The position numbers and the translations under genes were made by a program. DNA of 64,000 nucleotides from Myxococcales bacterium (lineage in GTDB: Bacteria > Myxococcota > Myxococcia > Myxococcales > Myxococcaceae), in assembly GCA_016191815.1 (NCBI GenBank), contig JACPVI010000046.1:1-64000 (forward strand), given 5' to 3'. Positions 17,994-28,608 of this stretch are shown one piece after another (within the stretch, counting starts at the first letter, position 1; the number at the start of each line of letters is the position of its first letter). The notes under the pieces are model-generated. The model was not told the origin of the DNA, searched no databases, and worked only from the letters and a program-made list of their open reading frames with translations.

Positions 17994-18617
17994 ATGCTAG
18001 TGACGGGCCAACCCATGGGCAAGCCCTACCGGCCGAAGGACCACTACTTCCGCAAGGCCAAACAGGCGGGGCTGCGCGCGCGGTCGGCCTTCAAGATCGA
18101 GGAGATCGCCCGGAGGTTCGCCCTGGTGAAGCGGGGAGACCGAGTGCTCGACCTGGGCGCCGCGCCCGGAGGCTTCCTCCAGGTTCTCTCGGAGATGGTC
18201 GGCCCCGAGGGCTTGGCGATCGGCGTCGACCTGGCGCCGATCCAGCCGCTGGGGAAGCGGCAGGTGAGGACGGCGGTGCTCGACGTGCTCGCGGCGGACT
18301 TTCTCGGGCAGCTCTCGAAGCTCCACCCGGGGGAACTGGACGCGGTGGTTTCCGACCTGGCGCCCAAGACGACCGGGATCCGCTCCACCGACGAGGCGCG
18401 CAGCCTCGAGCTGGCGCGGCGGGCGCTTACGGTGGCGCGGGCCAAGGGGCGGCCGGGATCGAGCTTCGTGGCCAAGCTCTTCATGGGGGGCGACTTCGAG
18501 GACTTCCGCGAAGAGGTGCGCGGCGCCTTCGAGGAGGTGAAGGTGGTGCGGCCGCGGGCGACTCGGGGCGGGAGCTTCGAGGTGTACGTGGTCGGGAGAG
18601 GCCTGCGGCGGCGGTAG
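17994..18617 (+). CDS. rlmE: RlmE/FtsJ-family 23S rRNA 2'-O-ribose methyltransferase
   Basis: The product is 207 residues from the ATG at 17994, or 200 from the ATG at 18015 (MGKPYRPKDHYFRKAK), which aligns better with the family N terminus; the upstream GGAGGAGG favours the first. It is an SAM-dependent Rossmann methyltransferase. The SAM-binding loop is DLGAAPGGFLQVL and the K-D-K-E-type catalytic set is visible: K in RSAFKI, D in VVSDLAPKTTGI, K in FVAKLF and E in SFEVYVV. By family it methylates U2552 of 23S rRNA during late 50S maturation. It stands alone, ahead of a strong hairpin. Some FtsJ-like proteins methylate other RNAs, but length and motif set fit RlmE. Confidence 0.9.
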   Translation: MLVTGQPMGKPYRPKDHYFRKAKQAGLRARSAFKIEEIARRFALVKRGDRVLDLGAAPGGFLQVLSEMVGPEGLAIGVDLAPIQPLGKRQVRTAVLDVLAADFLGQLSKLHPGELDAVVSDLAPKTTGIRSTDEARSLELARRALTVARAKGRPGSSFVAKLFMGGDFEDFREEVRGAFEEVKVVRPRATRGGSFEVYVVGRGLRRR

Positions 18618-18624
18618 GGCGTGA

Positions 18625-18680
18625 GGGCCACAGTCCCCATTACGCGACGAGAACGGATCGCGTAATGGGGACTCAGGCCC
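18625..18680. repeat. Long perfect hairpin (REP-like element)
   Basis: AGTCCCCATTACGCGA (18632-18647) pairs perfectly with its complement at 18658-18673 around a 10-nt loop. An outer GGGCC/GGCCC pair (18625-18629 and 18676-18680) extends the stem past a two-base mismatch. There is no T run, so terminator function is doubtful. The GGGGACT/AGTCCCC core resembles extragenic palindromes mobilised by REP-associated transposases in other bacteria (from memory). It sits between rlmE and the alpha-2-macroglobulin gene. Confidence 0.75.
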
Positions 18681-18694
18681 TAGACTCGCCGCCC

Positions 18695-21600
18695 ATGTCT
18701 CGCCTGCCCACCCTCGTCGCCGTCGCGCTTCTGCTGACGCCGACTCACGCGCCGGCGCAGAGGCAGGGGCCGGCGCCGAGGAAGACCATGTCCTGGAACG
18801 AGATCGACAAGCTCGCCGGCGAGCAGAAGCTCGAAGCGGCGGCGACGGCGGCCCTCGCCCGGCTCGAGGAGGCCAAGAGGGCGGGAGCCGAGGAGGAGTG
18901 GGCCCGAGCGCTGATCCGGGTGACCCAGCTGCGGATCGGGCTCCACGGCTATGAGACCGCGGTCCGCTTCCTGAGGACGGAGCGCTGGCCCAAGGACCCC
19001 ACCCTCCGCGCCGCGCTGGGGCTGTATTACGCGGCGGCGCTCTCTCGCTATTCGCAGATGTACCAGTGGGAGATCCGCCAGCGGGAACGGGTGGAGTCCA
19101 AAGAGCCGGTCGACCTCAAGTCCTGGACGCTGGAGCAGATCCAGGTCGAGATCCAGCGCGCCTTCCAGGAGATCTGGGCCGAGCGGGAGGCGCTTGGCGG
19201 CCAGTCGGTCGGGAGGCTCGGCGAGTACCTGACGCCCTCGAACTACCCCGCCGGCATCCGCGACACCCTGCGCGACGCTGTGACGTACCTTTGGGTCGAG
19301 CACCTGGCCGACACCTCCTTCTGGCGGCCGGAGCACTCGAACGAGCTGTACCTGCTCGAGCTGGCGGCGTTGGTACGGGGAGAGCCGGCGAAGCCCGGCC
19401 AGGTAAAGCTGGAGGATCCATCGGTCCATCCGCTCCTGCGCATCGGCGCGCTGCTCGACGAGCTGGAACGCTGGCACGCTTCGGAGGGGAGAAAGGAGGC
19501 GGCGCTCGAGGCGCGGCTGCAGCGGGTGCAGGTGCTCCACCGGAGCTTCACCGAAGCCGAGGATCGGCAGGTCATCCGGAAGGACCTCGAGGCCAGGCTT
19601 CCCGACTATCGCAGGCAGCCCTGGTTCTCCGCCGGCATGGCGGTGCTGGCGGAGATGCTCCGCGACGGAGGGGACGCAGCGGGCGCCCGGAAGGCCGCCG
19701 CCGAGGGCGCGCTGGCTTTCCCACAGTCCGCCGGAGGGCAGCGCTGCGCCCATCTGGTGGCGTCGATCGAGGCCCCCGACTTCCAGCTCGCGTCGATGTC
19801 CACCGATGGGCCGGGCCGGCGCTCGATCGAGGTGACCGCCAAGAACTTGGCCAAGCTTCACTTCCGCGCCTACGCGGTGGATCTCGAGCAGTGGCTGGCC
19901 CGTTCGCGCGACTACAACTTGCTCCCCGCCGGGCAGGCGCTCCTGGGATTGGTGCGCGGCTCACCTCCAGCCCACTCGTGGGCGGTGCAGCTCCCGGCCA
20001 CGCCCGACTATCGGCCGCACAAGACCTACGTCACGCCTCCCATGAGCACACCGGGCCTGTACGCGGTGGTGGCCTCGGCCCGCGGAGACTTCGCCGAGAA
20101 CGAGAACCGGCTGGTGGGGGTCAACCTGGTGGTGAGCGGGATGGTGCTGGTGGTTCGCGACCTTCGCCAGGACGGAGTGGAGGTGTCGGTGCTCTTTGGG
20201 GAGGGCGGTGCGCCGGTGGCGGGCGCGGAGGTGCGACTGTATCGGCTCGACTACAACCGGGTCCACGAGGTGGTCGAACGCGCGAACAGCGATGCGCGAG
20301 GAGTGGTGGCGTTCAAGGGCGAGGGAAGGGAGCCGTACGCCTCATACTTCCTCTTGGCCCGGAAAGGAGCGGACCTCGCGCTCGCCTCGCAGGCTTTCAA
20401 CTTCGGGCAGCAGCGGGAGCCTGCGGAGGTCCGCTCCTCTGTCGTGTTCACCGACCGGAGCGTGTACCGGCCGCTGCAGAAGCTCATGTGGAAGGTGGTG
20501 GCCTTCCGCGGCGACGGCGGCAGCGCGCGGTTCCAGACGCTCGCGGACTCTGAAATCACCGTGTCGCTCCACGATCCGAACTACCAGGTGGTCGAGACGC
20601 GGAAGGTGCGGACCAACTCCTATGGATCGGCCTCGGGGGAGTTCACCATCCCTACCGGGCGGTTGCTCGGCCTGTGGCGGATCTCCACCCAGCCCGGCGG
20701 GGGCGCCTCCGTTCGGGTGGAGGAGTACAAGCGGCCGACCTTCGAGGTGTCGTTCAGGGACGCCCGCCAGCCGTTGCGGCTCAACCGGCCCGCCGCGCTC
20801 ACCGGCGAGGCGCGCTACTACTTCGGGCTCCCGGTCACTTCTGGGAACGTGAAGTGGAAGGTCAGCCGGACGCCGATGGCCCCGTGGTGGTGGAGCTACT
20901 TCGGGGCGGGCGACCGCGCGCAGGTGATCTCCGCGGGGATGACCGCGCTCCACGACGACGGGACGTTCGAGATCGCCTTCACCCCTCTGGCCGACGAGCG
21001 CGCCGGGGGAGCCAAGGAGCTGACCTACCGGTACGAGGTGACCGCGGACGTCACGGACGAGGGAGGGGAGACCCGGTCGGCGTCGCGATCGGTTCGACTC
21101 GGCCTTTTGGCAGTGGAGGCGCGCATCGAGCCGGAGGGCGCCTTCCTTCGCGCCGGGGAGAAGAGCGCGGTCGCCATCACCAGGACCGATCTCGACGGGG
21201 CGCCCCGCCCGGGGAAGGGGAGGTGGCGGGTCCTCGCGCTGGACCAGCCCAAAGAGGCGGTGCTGCCGGCGGATGAGCCGGTTCCCGAACCGCCGCCCGA
21301 GCTGCGAGCGCAGCCAGGTCCCGAGGTCGTCACGCCCGGGGATCGCCAGCAGCCAAGATGGCAGACACGCACCTCCGCGCAAGAGACGATGCGGAGGTGG
21401 CGAGATGGAGGCGAGAGAGCCGCCGGCGCCATTGAGCACGGCCCAGATGGAGTCGCCAACCTTTCACTCCCGGCGCTGGAGCCAGGGGCCTATCGGATTC
21501 GGTACGAGACTACCGACGAGCTCGGTTCGAAGTACGAGACATCGCGCGAGTTGATCGTCGCCGGCCCGAGCAGTCCTCTCGAGGTGCCGCTGGCGCTGCT

Positions 21601-24600
21601 CGCCGAGCGGCCGACGGTCAAGGTCGGCCAGACGGCGCGCTTCTTCGTACACTCGGGCCTCGCGGCCCAGCCGATGGCGCTCGAGGTGTACCGCGGGGGA
21701 AGGCGGGTGGAGCGGCGCACCCTCACCGGAGGGAAGGATGCCTCGGTGGTGGAGCTGCCGATCAAGCCGGAGGACCGCGGCGGCTTTTCGCTCTCGCTGA
21801 CCGCGGTGCGGGATTTCCAGCACCTTCACCTCGTCGCACCAGTCTTCGTCCCTTGGGACGACAAGGAGTTGAAGGTCGAGCTGTCGACCTTCCGGGAGCG
21901 AATCCGCCCCGGCTCGAAGGAGCAGTGGCGCATCACCGTGCGCGGCGGGCCCGAGCACAAGCCTTTTGCGGCCGCGGCCGAGTTGCTGGCGTACATGTAC
22001 GACGAGTCGCTGGACGTCTTCGCGCCGCACGCGCCGCCTTCGGTTGGCTCGCTCTACCCGCGGAGGACGGATTCGGCGTGGACCCGGGCCAGCCTGGGCC
22101 AGGCGTGGGCGCAGTGGCTCTCGTCGGGAGAGTGGTTCAGGTTGCCTCCGTATCAGGGCCTCCATGGCGATCTCCTCAAGTTCGAGGAGAGCTACGGCAT
22201 CGGGGGCCCGGGCGCCCGGTTCCGGGGGAGGACGCTCGGCGTCGCGCGCGCGATGCGGGCCCCTCCCTCTCCGGGGGCACCGGTGCCCGCGCTCCCGGCG
22301 GCAGAGCCCGCCGGTCAGCCCGCGCAGGAGGAGGCCGCGCGGGACAAGGTGTCCGGGAGTCCAGCGGCCGGCGAGGCGCAGCCGATGGGCGAGCAGGGCA
22401 GAAAGGTGGAGCTGAGGAGCGACTTCTCCGAGACGGCCTTCTTCCAGCCGCACCTCATCGCCGGCCGGGACGGATCGGCGACCCTGGAGTTCACCGTGCC
22501 CGACTCGGTCACCGGCTGGAACGTCTGGGTGCACGCCTTCACCCGCGACCTGCGCGGCGGCTCGGTCACCAGGAAGACCCGCAGCGTGAAGGAGTTGATG
22601 GTCCGGCCGTACTTGCCGCGGTTCCTTCGCGAGGGCGATGCGGCGGCGATCAAGGTGGTGGTGAACAACGCCTCTGCGGCGGCGGTGCGCGGCGAGCTTC
22701 GCTTCGAGATCATCGACCCCGAATCGGAGCAGTCCTTGCTCTCGGAGTTCGCGAGCACCGCGGCGGGCCCCCAGCCGTTCTCAGCCGAGCCCGGCAAGGC
22801 CGCCACACTCACCTTCCCCATCGTCGCGCCGAAGCGGGTGGGGCAGGTGGCGTTCAGGATCACCGCCACCGCCGGCGACTTCTCCGATGGAGAGCTGCGG
22901 CCTCTGCCGCTCTTGCCCTCGAGGATGCACCTCGCCCAGTCGCGCTTCGTCACCTTGAGGGGGAAGCAGCTGCGCTCGATGTCCTTCCCGGACATGGCGA
23001 AGGGCGACGACGCGACGCTCCTGCATGAGCAGTTGGTGGTGACCGTGGACGCGCAGCTCTTCTACTCGGTGCTGAGCGCGCTGCCTTACCTGAAGGCCTA
23101 TCCGTACGAGTGCACCGAGCAGACGCTCAATCGCTTCCTCTCGGCGGGCATCGTGTCCTCGGTGTACCGGGACAACCCGCTGGTGGCGCGCATGGCCAAG
23201 CAGATGTCCAAGCGCGAAACGAGGTTCGAGACGTTCGACGCGCAGGATCCCAACCGGAAGATGGCCCTGGAGGAGACGCCCTGGCTCATCGAGGCCAAGG
23301 GCGGGAAGCGCCCCGACGCGGAGGAAGATCTCACCAACGTGCTCGATCCGCGCGTGGCGGAGGCGGAGCGGGCCTCGAATCTCGCCAAGCTCCGCAAGGC
23401 CCAGACCTCCCTTGGCGGCTTCCCATGGTGGCCGGGCGGACCGCCCTCGCCCTACATGACGCTCTACATCGCCCACGGCTTCGCCAAGGCGTCGGAGCTG
23501 GGCGTCGAGGTGCCCAAGGACGTGGTGCAGCGCGCCTGGCAATACCTGGCCCGGCACTTCCGCGAGGAGTACGCGCACCGGATGATGAAGGAAGGGTGCT
23601 GCTGGGAGTTCCTCACCTTCCTCAATTACGTGGCCTCGAGTTATCCCGACCCGAGCTGGACCGGGGATGCGCTCACCGAGGCGGAGCGGAAGCAACTCCT
23701 CGACTTCAGCTTCAAGCACTGGAAGCAGCACTCTCCCTATCTCAAGGGCTACCTGGCGCTGACGCTCAGGCGCATGGGCCGGCCGGAGGACGCGGCGAAG
23801 GTATTCGATAGCGTGATGGACTCCGCGAAGACCACGCCCGAGGAGGGCACCTACTGGGCGCCGGAGGACCGCGCGTGGCTCTGGTACAACGACACCATCG
23901 AGACGCACGCCTTCGCCCTGCGGGCGCTGTTGGAGCTGTCGCCATCCGACCCCCGACGCGACGGCCTGGTGCAGTGGCTGCTCATCAACAAGAAGCTCAA
24001 CCACTGGAAATCGACCAAGGCCACCGCGGAGGTCATCTACTCGCTGGTGAAGGTCCTGCAGGGGGAGAAGGCGATCGGGGTCCGCGAGGACTCGACGGTG
24101 ACGATCGGCAAACAAAGAACAAGCTTCGTCTTCGAGCCGGACGAGTACACCGGGAAGCGGAACCAGATCGTGGTGCGCGGGCCGGAGATCGATCCCCGGG
24201 CGATGTCCACGATCACGGTGGAGAAGACGAGCAAGGGCTTCCAGTTCGCCTCGGCCACCTGGCACTTCTCCACTGAGCGGCTGCCGGCGGAAGGGAAGGG
24301 TGATCTGTTCGCGGTCTCCCGGAAGTACTTCCGCCGCGACAAGGCCGGACGCGAGGCGGTGCTCAGGCCGCTGGAGGAAGGACAGCGCCTGGTCCCGGGA
24401 GACGAGGTGGAGGTGCACCTGTCGCTGCGCTCGCGGCACCAAGCCGAGTACGTCCACCTGCGAGATCCTCGCGGCGCGGGCCTCGAGCCGGAGAACGCAG
24501 TCTCCCGCTACAGGTGGGACCTCGGCGTCGGCTGGTATGAGGAGGTCCGCGACTCGGGCACCAACTTCTTCTTCGAGTCGCTTCCGGCGGGCGAATACAC

Positions 24601-24736
24601 CTTCAAGTACCGGCTGCGGGCGAACCTGGGAGGCACCTTCCGGGTAGGGCCGGCGACGGTGCAGTCGATGTACGCGCCGGAGTTCGCTGCCTATTCAGCA
24701 GGTCAGGCGCTGACGATCGGAATCGGGGGAAGGTGA
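18695..24736 (+). CDS. Bacterial alpha-2-macroglobulin with thioester motif
   Basis: The product is 2013 residues from the ATG at 18695 (MSRLPTLVAVALLLTPTHAP; signal peptide ending APAQ). An upstream in-frame ATG at 18665 lies inside the hairpin and is unlikely. It is a periplasmic or surface protease trap: the thioester traps the attacking protease after bait cleavage. Visible parts are an N-terminal helical extension, stacked MG beta domains (including VEEYKRPTFEVSF), and the A2M domain (EFTVPDSVTGWNVWVHAFTR; VRPYLPRFLREGD). The thioester is CTEQ, C1473 to Q1476, in AYPYECTEQTLNR. An alpha-alpha toroid (GGFPWWPGGPPSPYMTLYI) and a C-terminal receptor-like beta domain follow. A low-complexity Pro/Ala stretch near residue 1200 may be the bait or linker. 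No penicillin-binding protein 1C gene is adjacent, unlike the E. coli pair. It is a single gene. Confidence 0.93.
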   Translation: MSRLPTLVAVALLLTPTHAPAQRQGPAPRKTMSWNEIDKLAGEQKLEAAATAALARLEEAKRAGAEEEWARALIRVTQLRIGLHGYETAVRFLRTERWPKDPTLRAALGLYYAAALSRYSQMYQWEIRQRERVESKEPVDLKSWTLEQIQVEIQRAFQEIWAEREALGGQSVGRLGEYLTPSNYPAGIRDTLRDAVTYLWVEHLADTSFWRPEHSNELYLLELAALVRGEPAKPGQVKLEDPSVHPLLRIGALLDELERWHASEGRKEAALEARLQRVQVLHRSFTEAEDRQVIRKDLEARLPDYRRQPWFSAGMAVLAEMLRDGGDAAGARKAAAEGALAFPQSAGGQRCAHLVASIEAPDFQLASMSTDGPGRRSIEVTAKNLAKLHFRAYAVDLEQWLARSRDYNLLPAGQALLGLVRGSPPAHSWAVQLPATPDYRPHKTYVTPPMSTPGLYAVVASARGDFAENENRLVGVNLVVSGMVLVVRDLRQDGVEVSVLFGEGGAPVAGAEVRLYRLDYNRVHEVVERANSDARGVVAFKGEGREPYASYFLLARKGADLALASQAFNFGQQREPAEVRSSVVFTDRSVYRPLQKLMWKVVAFRGDGGSARFQTLADSEITVSLHDPNYQVVETRKVRTNSYGSASGEFTIPTGRLLGLWRISTQPGGGASVRVEEYKRPTFEVSFRDARQPLRLNRPAALTGEARYYFGLPVTSGNVKWKVSRTPMAPWWWSYFGAGDRAQVISAGMTALHDDGTFEIAFTPLADERAGGAKELTYRYEVTADVTDEGGETRSASRSVRLGLLAVEARIEPEGAFLRAGEKSAVAITRTDLDGAPRPGKGRWRVLALDQPKEAVLPADEPVPEPPPELRAQPGPEVVTPGDRQQPRWQTRTSAQETMRRWRDGGERAAGAIEHGPDGVANLSLPALEPGAYRIRYETTDELGSKYETSRELIVAGPSSPLEVPLALLAERPTVKVGQTARFFVHSGLAAQPMALEVYRGGRRVERRTLTGGKDASVVELPIKPEDRGGFSLSLTAVRDFQHLHLVAPVFVPWDDKELKVELSTFRERIRPGSKEQWRITVRGGPEHKPFAAAAELLAYMYDESLDVFAPHAPPSVGSLYPRRTDSAWTRASLGQAWAQWLSSGEWFRLPPYQGLHGDLLKFEESYGIGGPGARFRGRTLGVARAMRAPPSPGAPVPALPAAEPAGQPAQEEAARDKVSGSPAAGEAQPMGEQGRKVELRSDFSETAFFQPHLIAGRDGSATLEFTVPDSVTGWNVWVHAFTRDLRGGSVTRKTRSVKELMVRPYLPRFLREGDAAAIKVVVNNASAAAVRGELRFEIIDPESEQSLLSEFASTAAGPQPFSAEPGKAATLTFPIVAPKRVGQVAFRITATAGDFSDGELRPLPLLPSRMHLAQSRFVTLRGKQLRSMSFPDMAKGDDATLLHEQLVVTVDAQLFYSVLSALPYLKAYPYECTEQTLNRFLSAGIVSSVYRDNPLVARMAKQMSKRETRFETFDAQDPNRKMALEETPWLIEAKGGKRPDAEEDLTNVLDPRVAEAERASNLAKLRKAQTSLGGFPWWPGGPPSPYMTLYIAHGFAKASELGVEVPKDVVQRAWQYLARHFREEYAHRMMKEGCCWEFLTFLNYVASSYPDPSWTGDALTEAERKQLLDFSFKHWKQHSPYLKGYLALTLRRMGRPEDAAKVFDSVMDSAKTTPEEGTYWAPEDRAWLWYNDTIETHAFALRALLELSPSDPRRDGLVQWLLINKKLNHWKSTKATAEVIYSLVKVLQGEKAIGVREDSTVTIGKQRTSFVFEPDEYTGKRNQIVVRGPEIDPRAMSTITVEKTSKGFQFASATWHFSTERLPAEGKGDLFAVSRKYFRRDKAGREAVLRPLEEGQRLVPGDEVEVHLSLRSRHQAEYVHLRDPRGAGLEPENAVSRYRWDLGVGWYEEVRDSGTNFFFESLPAGEYTFKYRLRANLGGTFRVGPATVQSMYAPEFAAYSAGQALTIGIGGR

Positions 24737-24804
24737 CGCGGGAGCTTGGCCCCCTCACGCGGGCAAAGCGCGATCCCCGGCCGCAGACACGCTGCCGCGC
24801 AGGA

Positions 24805-26049
<1,245 letters not shown>

Positions 26050-26053
26050 AGGG

Positions 26054-27133
26054 CTAGCCGCCGCGGGTGTGCATCTCGAGGTGAGGGTTCCCGCGCAACG
26101 CGTCCTGCCCCAAGAGCGCCTGCCGCTTGTCCCGCATCGAGAGCCGCTGTTCGGCGCCGCGATCGGTGCGCATGGTCCAGGTTCGCGAGAGAAGCTCGCG
26201 CAGCTCCTTTGGCCCGGCTCCGTTCCTCAGCGGGTGCTTGAGGTCGGTCCCGCCCGCGGCGTACAGGCACAGGTACCAGATTCCGTCCGCGGTCAGCCGG
26301 CTGCGGTCGCAGGAGCCGCAGAAAGGCGCGGTGGTCGAGGCGATGATCCCGAACACCGTTCCGTCCCTCAGGGAAAAACGCTCTGCGGGGGCGCTGGTCC
26401 GCTCCGGCAGGGGCTCGATCTGCCCGTAACGCTGCTCGAGCCGCGCGAGCAGCTCCTCACGCGGCACCACCTGCTCGGGAGACCAGCGGGTGGCGCCTCC
26501 GACGTCCATGTACTCGATGAAGCGGATCTCGGCTCTCCGTTCGCGGGCGTACTCGAGCAGATCGAACAGCTCGTCGTCGTTGGTGCCGCGGATGATCACC
26601 GCGTCGAGCTTGAGCGGGGCGAATCCGGCCCGCAACGCCGCCTCCACTCCCTCGAGCGCTCCGCTCAGCGCATCTCGCCGGGTGAGGGCGAGGAAGCGAT
26701 CCCGCTTGAGGGTGTCCAGGCTCACCGTCACCCGGTGCAGGCCGGAGGACTTGAGCGCCGCCGCCTGCTCGGAGAGGAGCAGGCCATTGGTGGTGATGGC
26801 GAGATCCTTGAGAGGAGGTTTTTCGGAGAGCAACCGCACCAGCCGGTGCAGCTCCCGGCGGAGCAAGGGCTCGCCTCCGGTGAGGCGCACCTTGTCAACC
26901 CCGAAGCCGCAGAAGACGTCGACCAGAGAGCTGATCTCCTCGAAGGAGAGGATGTCCCGGCTCGGGAGCCAGGTGTACTCCTCCTCCGGCATGCAGTAGG
27001 CGCAGCGGAGGTTGCACCGATCGGTGACCGAAAGCCGCAGGTTCCGGAGCGGCCTGCCGAAGTTGTCGGCCTCCGTGACTGCTGTCCGCTCCCCGCCGGG
27101 GAGAAGGTTCTTGCTCGGCAGTAGCGTGCTCAC
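26054..27133 (-). CDS. moaA: GTP 3',8-cyclase, molybdenum cofactor biosynthesis
   Basis: This 359-residue radical SAM enzyme rearranges GTP to 3',8-cyclo-GTP, the first step to molybdopterin. The N-terminal [4Fe-4S] motif is CNLRCAYC. The SAM 'GGE' region is [18 protein letters not shown]. The C-terminal cluster has [13 protein letters not shown] then C (in YLCLYA). The essential C-terminal Gly-Gly is present (HLEMHTRGG). The GTG at 27133 is taken as the start; it lies 41 bp after the HD-GYP stop. The RBS is weak, so a start a few codons either way is possible. MoeA, which acts at the end of the same pathway, is encoded at 45.5-46.7 kb. moaC, moaD and moaE are not in the window. Confidence 0.95.
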   Translation of the reverse strand: MSTLLPSKNLLPGGERTAVTEADNFGRPLRNLRLSVTDRCNLRCAYCMPEEEYTWLPSRDILSFEEISSLVDVFCGFGVDKVRLTGGEPLLRRELHRLVRLLSEKPPLKDLAITTNGLLLSEQAAALKSSGLHRVTVSLDTLKRDRFLALTRRDALSGALEGVEAALRAGFAPLKLDAVIIRGTNDDELFDLLEYARERRAEIRFIEYMDVGGATRWSPEQVVPREELLARLEQRYGQIEPLPERTSAPAERFSLRDGTVFGIIASTTAPFCGSCDRSRLTADGIWYLCLYAAGGTDLKHPLRNGAGPKELRELLSRTWTMRTDRGAEQRLSMRDKRQALLGQDALRGNPHLEMHTRGG

Positions 27134-27174
27134 CTGGGTGTGGTGGTGTAGCCCGAGTACGGTCCGCGCGCCAA

Positions 27175-28401
27175 CTAGCGCCCCTTGCGCGCCAGCCCGC
27201 CCGCCACTTCGCCAGGGACCGATTCGTCCTGGCTGGCGTCCGAGGTGTCCGGCGGGTCCTCGTCGGAGGGCTCGCCTGGTTCGCCCGCGCCACCGAGAAC
27301 CGGAGGGGCCCCGCCGCCTCCATAGCCACCCTGCTTGCGGGCGAACGTCTCCTGGCGAATGCGGATCAGCCCCTCCTCGCCGATGTCCAAGAAGGCCTTC
27401 ACCACCTCGGGATCGAACTGCGTTCCGGTGCACCGCTGGATCTCCGCGATGGCGTTCGCGAAGGTGGTGCCCCGCCGGTAGGGGCGATCGGAGGTCATCG
27501 CGTCGAGCGTGTCCGCCACCGAGAAGATCCGCGCCCCGATGTGGATCTCGTCGCCCTTGAGGTTTCGGGGGTAGCCCTGGCCGTCGAACCGTTCCTGGTG
27601 CGAGAGGACGATCTCCGCCGGGATCGAGAGGAACGGAATCTGGCAGATCATCTGGTGCCCGATGCCGGGGTGCTTGCGCATCTCCGTCCACTCGTCGGGG
27701 GTGAGCTTGCCGGGCTTGAGGAGCACCGCGTCGGGGACGCCGATCTTCCCGATGTCGTGCAAGAGCGCGCCGCGGCCGATCTCCTCCAGTTCCTGGCCGC
27801 GGATGCCGAGCTTGAGCGCGATCGCCGAGGTGTACTGCACCACCCGCTGCGAGTGGTCGCTGGTCTCGTGCTCGCGCGCGTCGAGCGCCGCCACCAGCGC
27901 GAGCAGGGTGTTGTGGTAGGTGGTGGCGATGTCCTTGAGGGCGTTGCGAAGCTCGGTGGTGCGGTCCCGCACCTTCCGTTCGAGCTTCTTCTGGTAGCGC
28001 CGGCGCGCCAGCTCGATCCGGCGCTTGGCCAGCGCGCGCTCGATCGCGCGGATGAGGTCGGTCAGCTTCGGCGGCTTGAGCAGATAGTCCACCGCGCCGC
28101 GGCGGAGGCAGTCCACCGCCGCCTCGGTGTCGCCGTAACCGGTGAGCATGATCACCGAGGTGTCGGGGAAACGCTGCCGGAAGCTCTCCAAGAGCCAGAG
28201 CCCGTCCTTCCCGGGCATCTTCATGTCGCTGATGACCAGCGGCGTCTCGTCGGCTTCGGCCAGCTCGATGGCCATCTCGGCGCCGCTCGCCACCACGCAG
28301 TTGTAGCCCTCCTCCTTGAGGAGGACGGAGATCACGTCGCGCACCGACTCGTCGTCGTCCACGATCAGGATGCGGGGCGGGAGCGGCGGGATGGCTTCCA
28401 C
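27175..28401 (-). CDS. Response regulator with HD-GYP c-di-GMP phosphodiesterase domain
   Basis: The product is 408 residues from the GTG at 28401; a longer frame upstream is rejected because it has no family-like sequence. The receiver domain is at about 10-125 (ILIVDDDESVRDVISVLL; phospho-acceptor Asp in VISDMKMPGKDG; LTGYGDTEAA). A helical linker follows (RRYQKKLERKVRDRTTELRN). The HD-GYP domain is at about 175-350 with HDIGKIGVPDAVLL and HQERFDGQGYPRNLKGDEIH, so hydrolysis of cyclic di-GMP is expected. The C terminus is Gly/Pro/Asp-rich and disordered. A histidine kinase partner is not nearby. It counters the cyclase at 14-15 kb in principle. It is divergent from lpd across 207 bp. Confidence 0.92.
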   Translation of the reverse strand: MEAIPPLPPRILIVDDDESVRDVISVLLKEEGYNCVVASGAEMAIELAEADETPLVISDMKMPGKDGLWLLESFRQRFPDTSVIMLTGYGDTEAAVDCLRRGAVDYLLKPPKLTDLIRAIERALAKRRIELARRRYQKKLERKVRDRTTELRNALKDIATTYHNTLLALVAALDAREHETSDHSQRVVQYTSAIALKLGIRGQELEEIGRGALLHDIGKIGVPDAVLLKPGKLTPDEWTEMRKHPGIGHQMICQIPFLSIPAEIVLSHQERFDGQGYPRNLKGDEIHIGARIFSVADTLDAMTSDRPYRRGTTFANAIAEIQRCTGTQFDPEVVKAFLDIGEEGLIRIRQETFARKQGGYGGGGAPPVLGGAGEPGEPSDEDPPDTSDASQDESVPGEVAGGLARKGR

Positions 28402-28523
28402 GGCCTCGATTCTAGGAGCAGCATCGGCCCGTTGACTACCCGGCCGGCGTTTGGCCCGGAACAATCCGGCCGAGGAGCGTGTCCGGGGCGACCCAGCCGC
28501 GGAGGAGGAGGCCTGCAAACGGC

Positions 28524-28551
28524 TTGATCCGGCCCGGCGCGATGCTATCTG
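28524..28551 (+). promoter_or_regulatory. Possible sigma-70-type promoter for dihydrolipoyl dehydrogenase
   Basis: TTGATC (28524-28529) and TATCTG (28546-28551) are separated by 16 bp in the 207-bp divergent spacer, about 57 bp before the GTG start. The match is modest. Nothing else notable was seen in the spacer. Confidence 0.3.
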
Positions 28552-28608
28552 CCACGGCGCGGTGCCCGCTTCGGCGCGAGGCCCGCGCACTCCTTCGCTG
28601 GAGGGACC

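Noticed and set aside
28402-28590. Longer N terminus for the HD-GYP regulator
   Set aside because: The upstream residues are Arg/Ala/Ser-rich and do not resemble a receiver domain. A GTG just before the receiver domain fits better.
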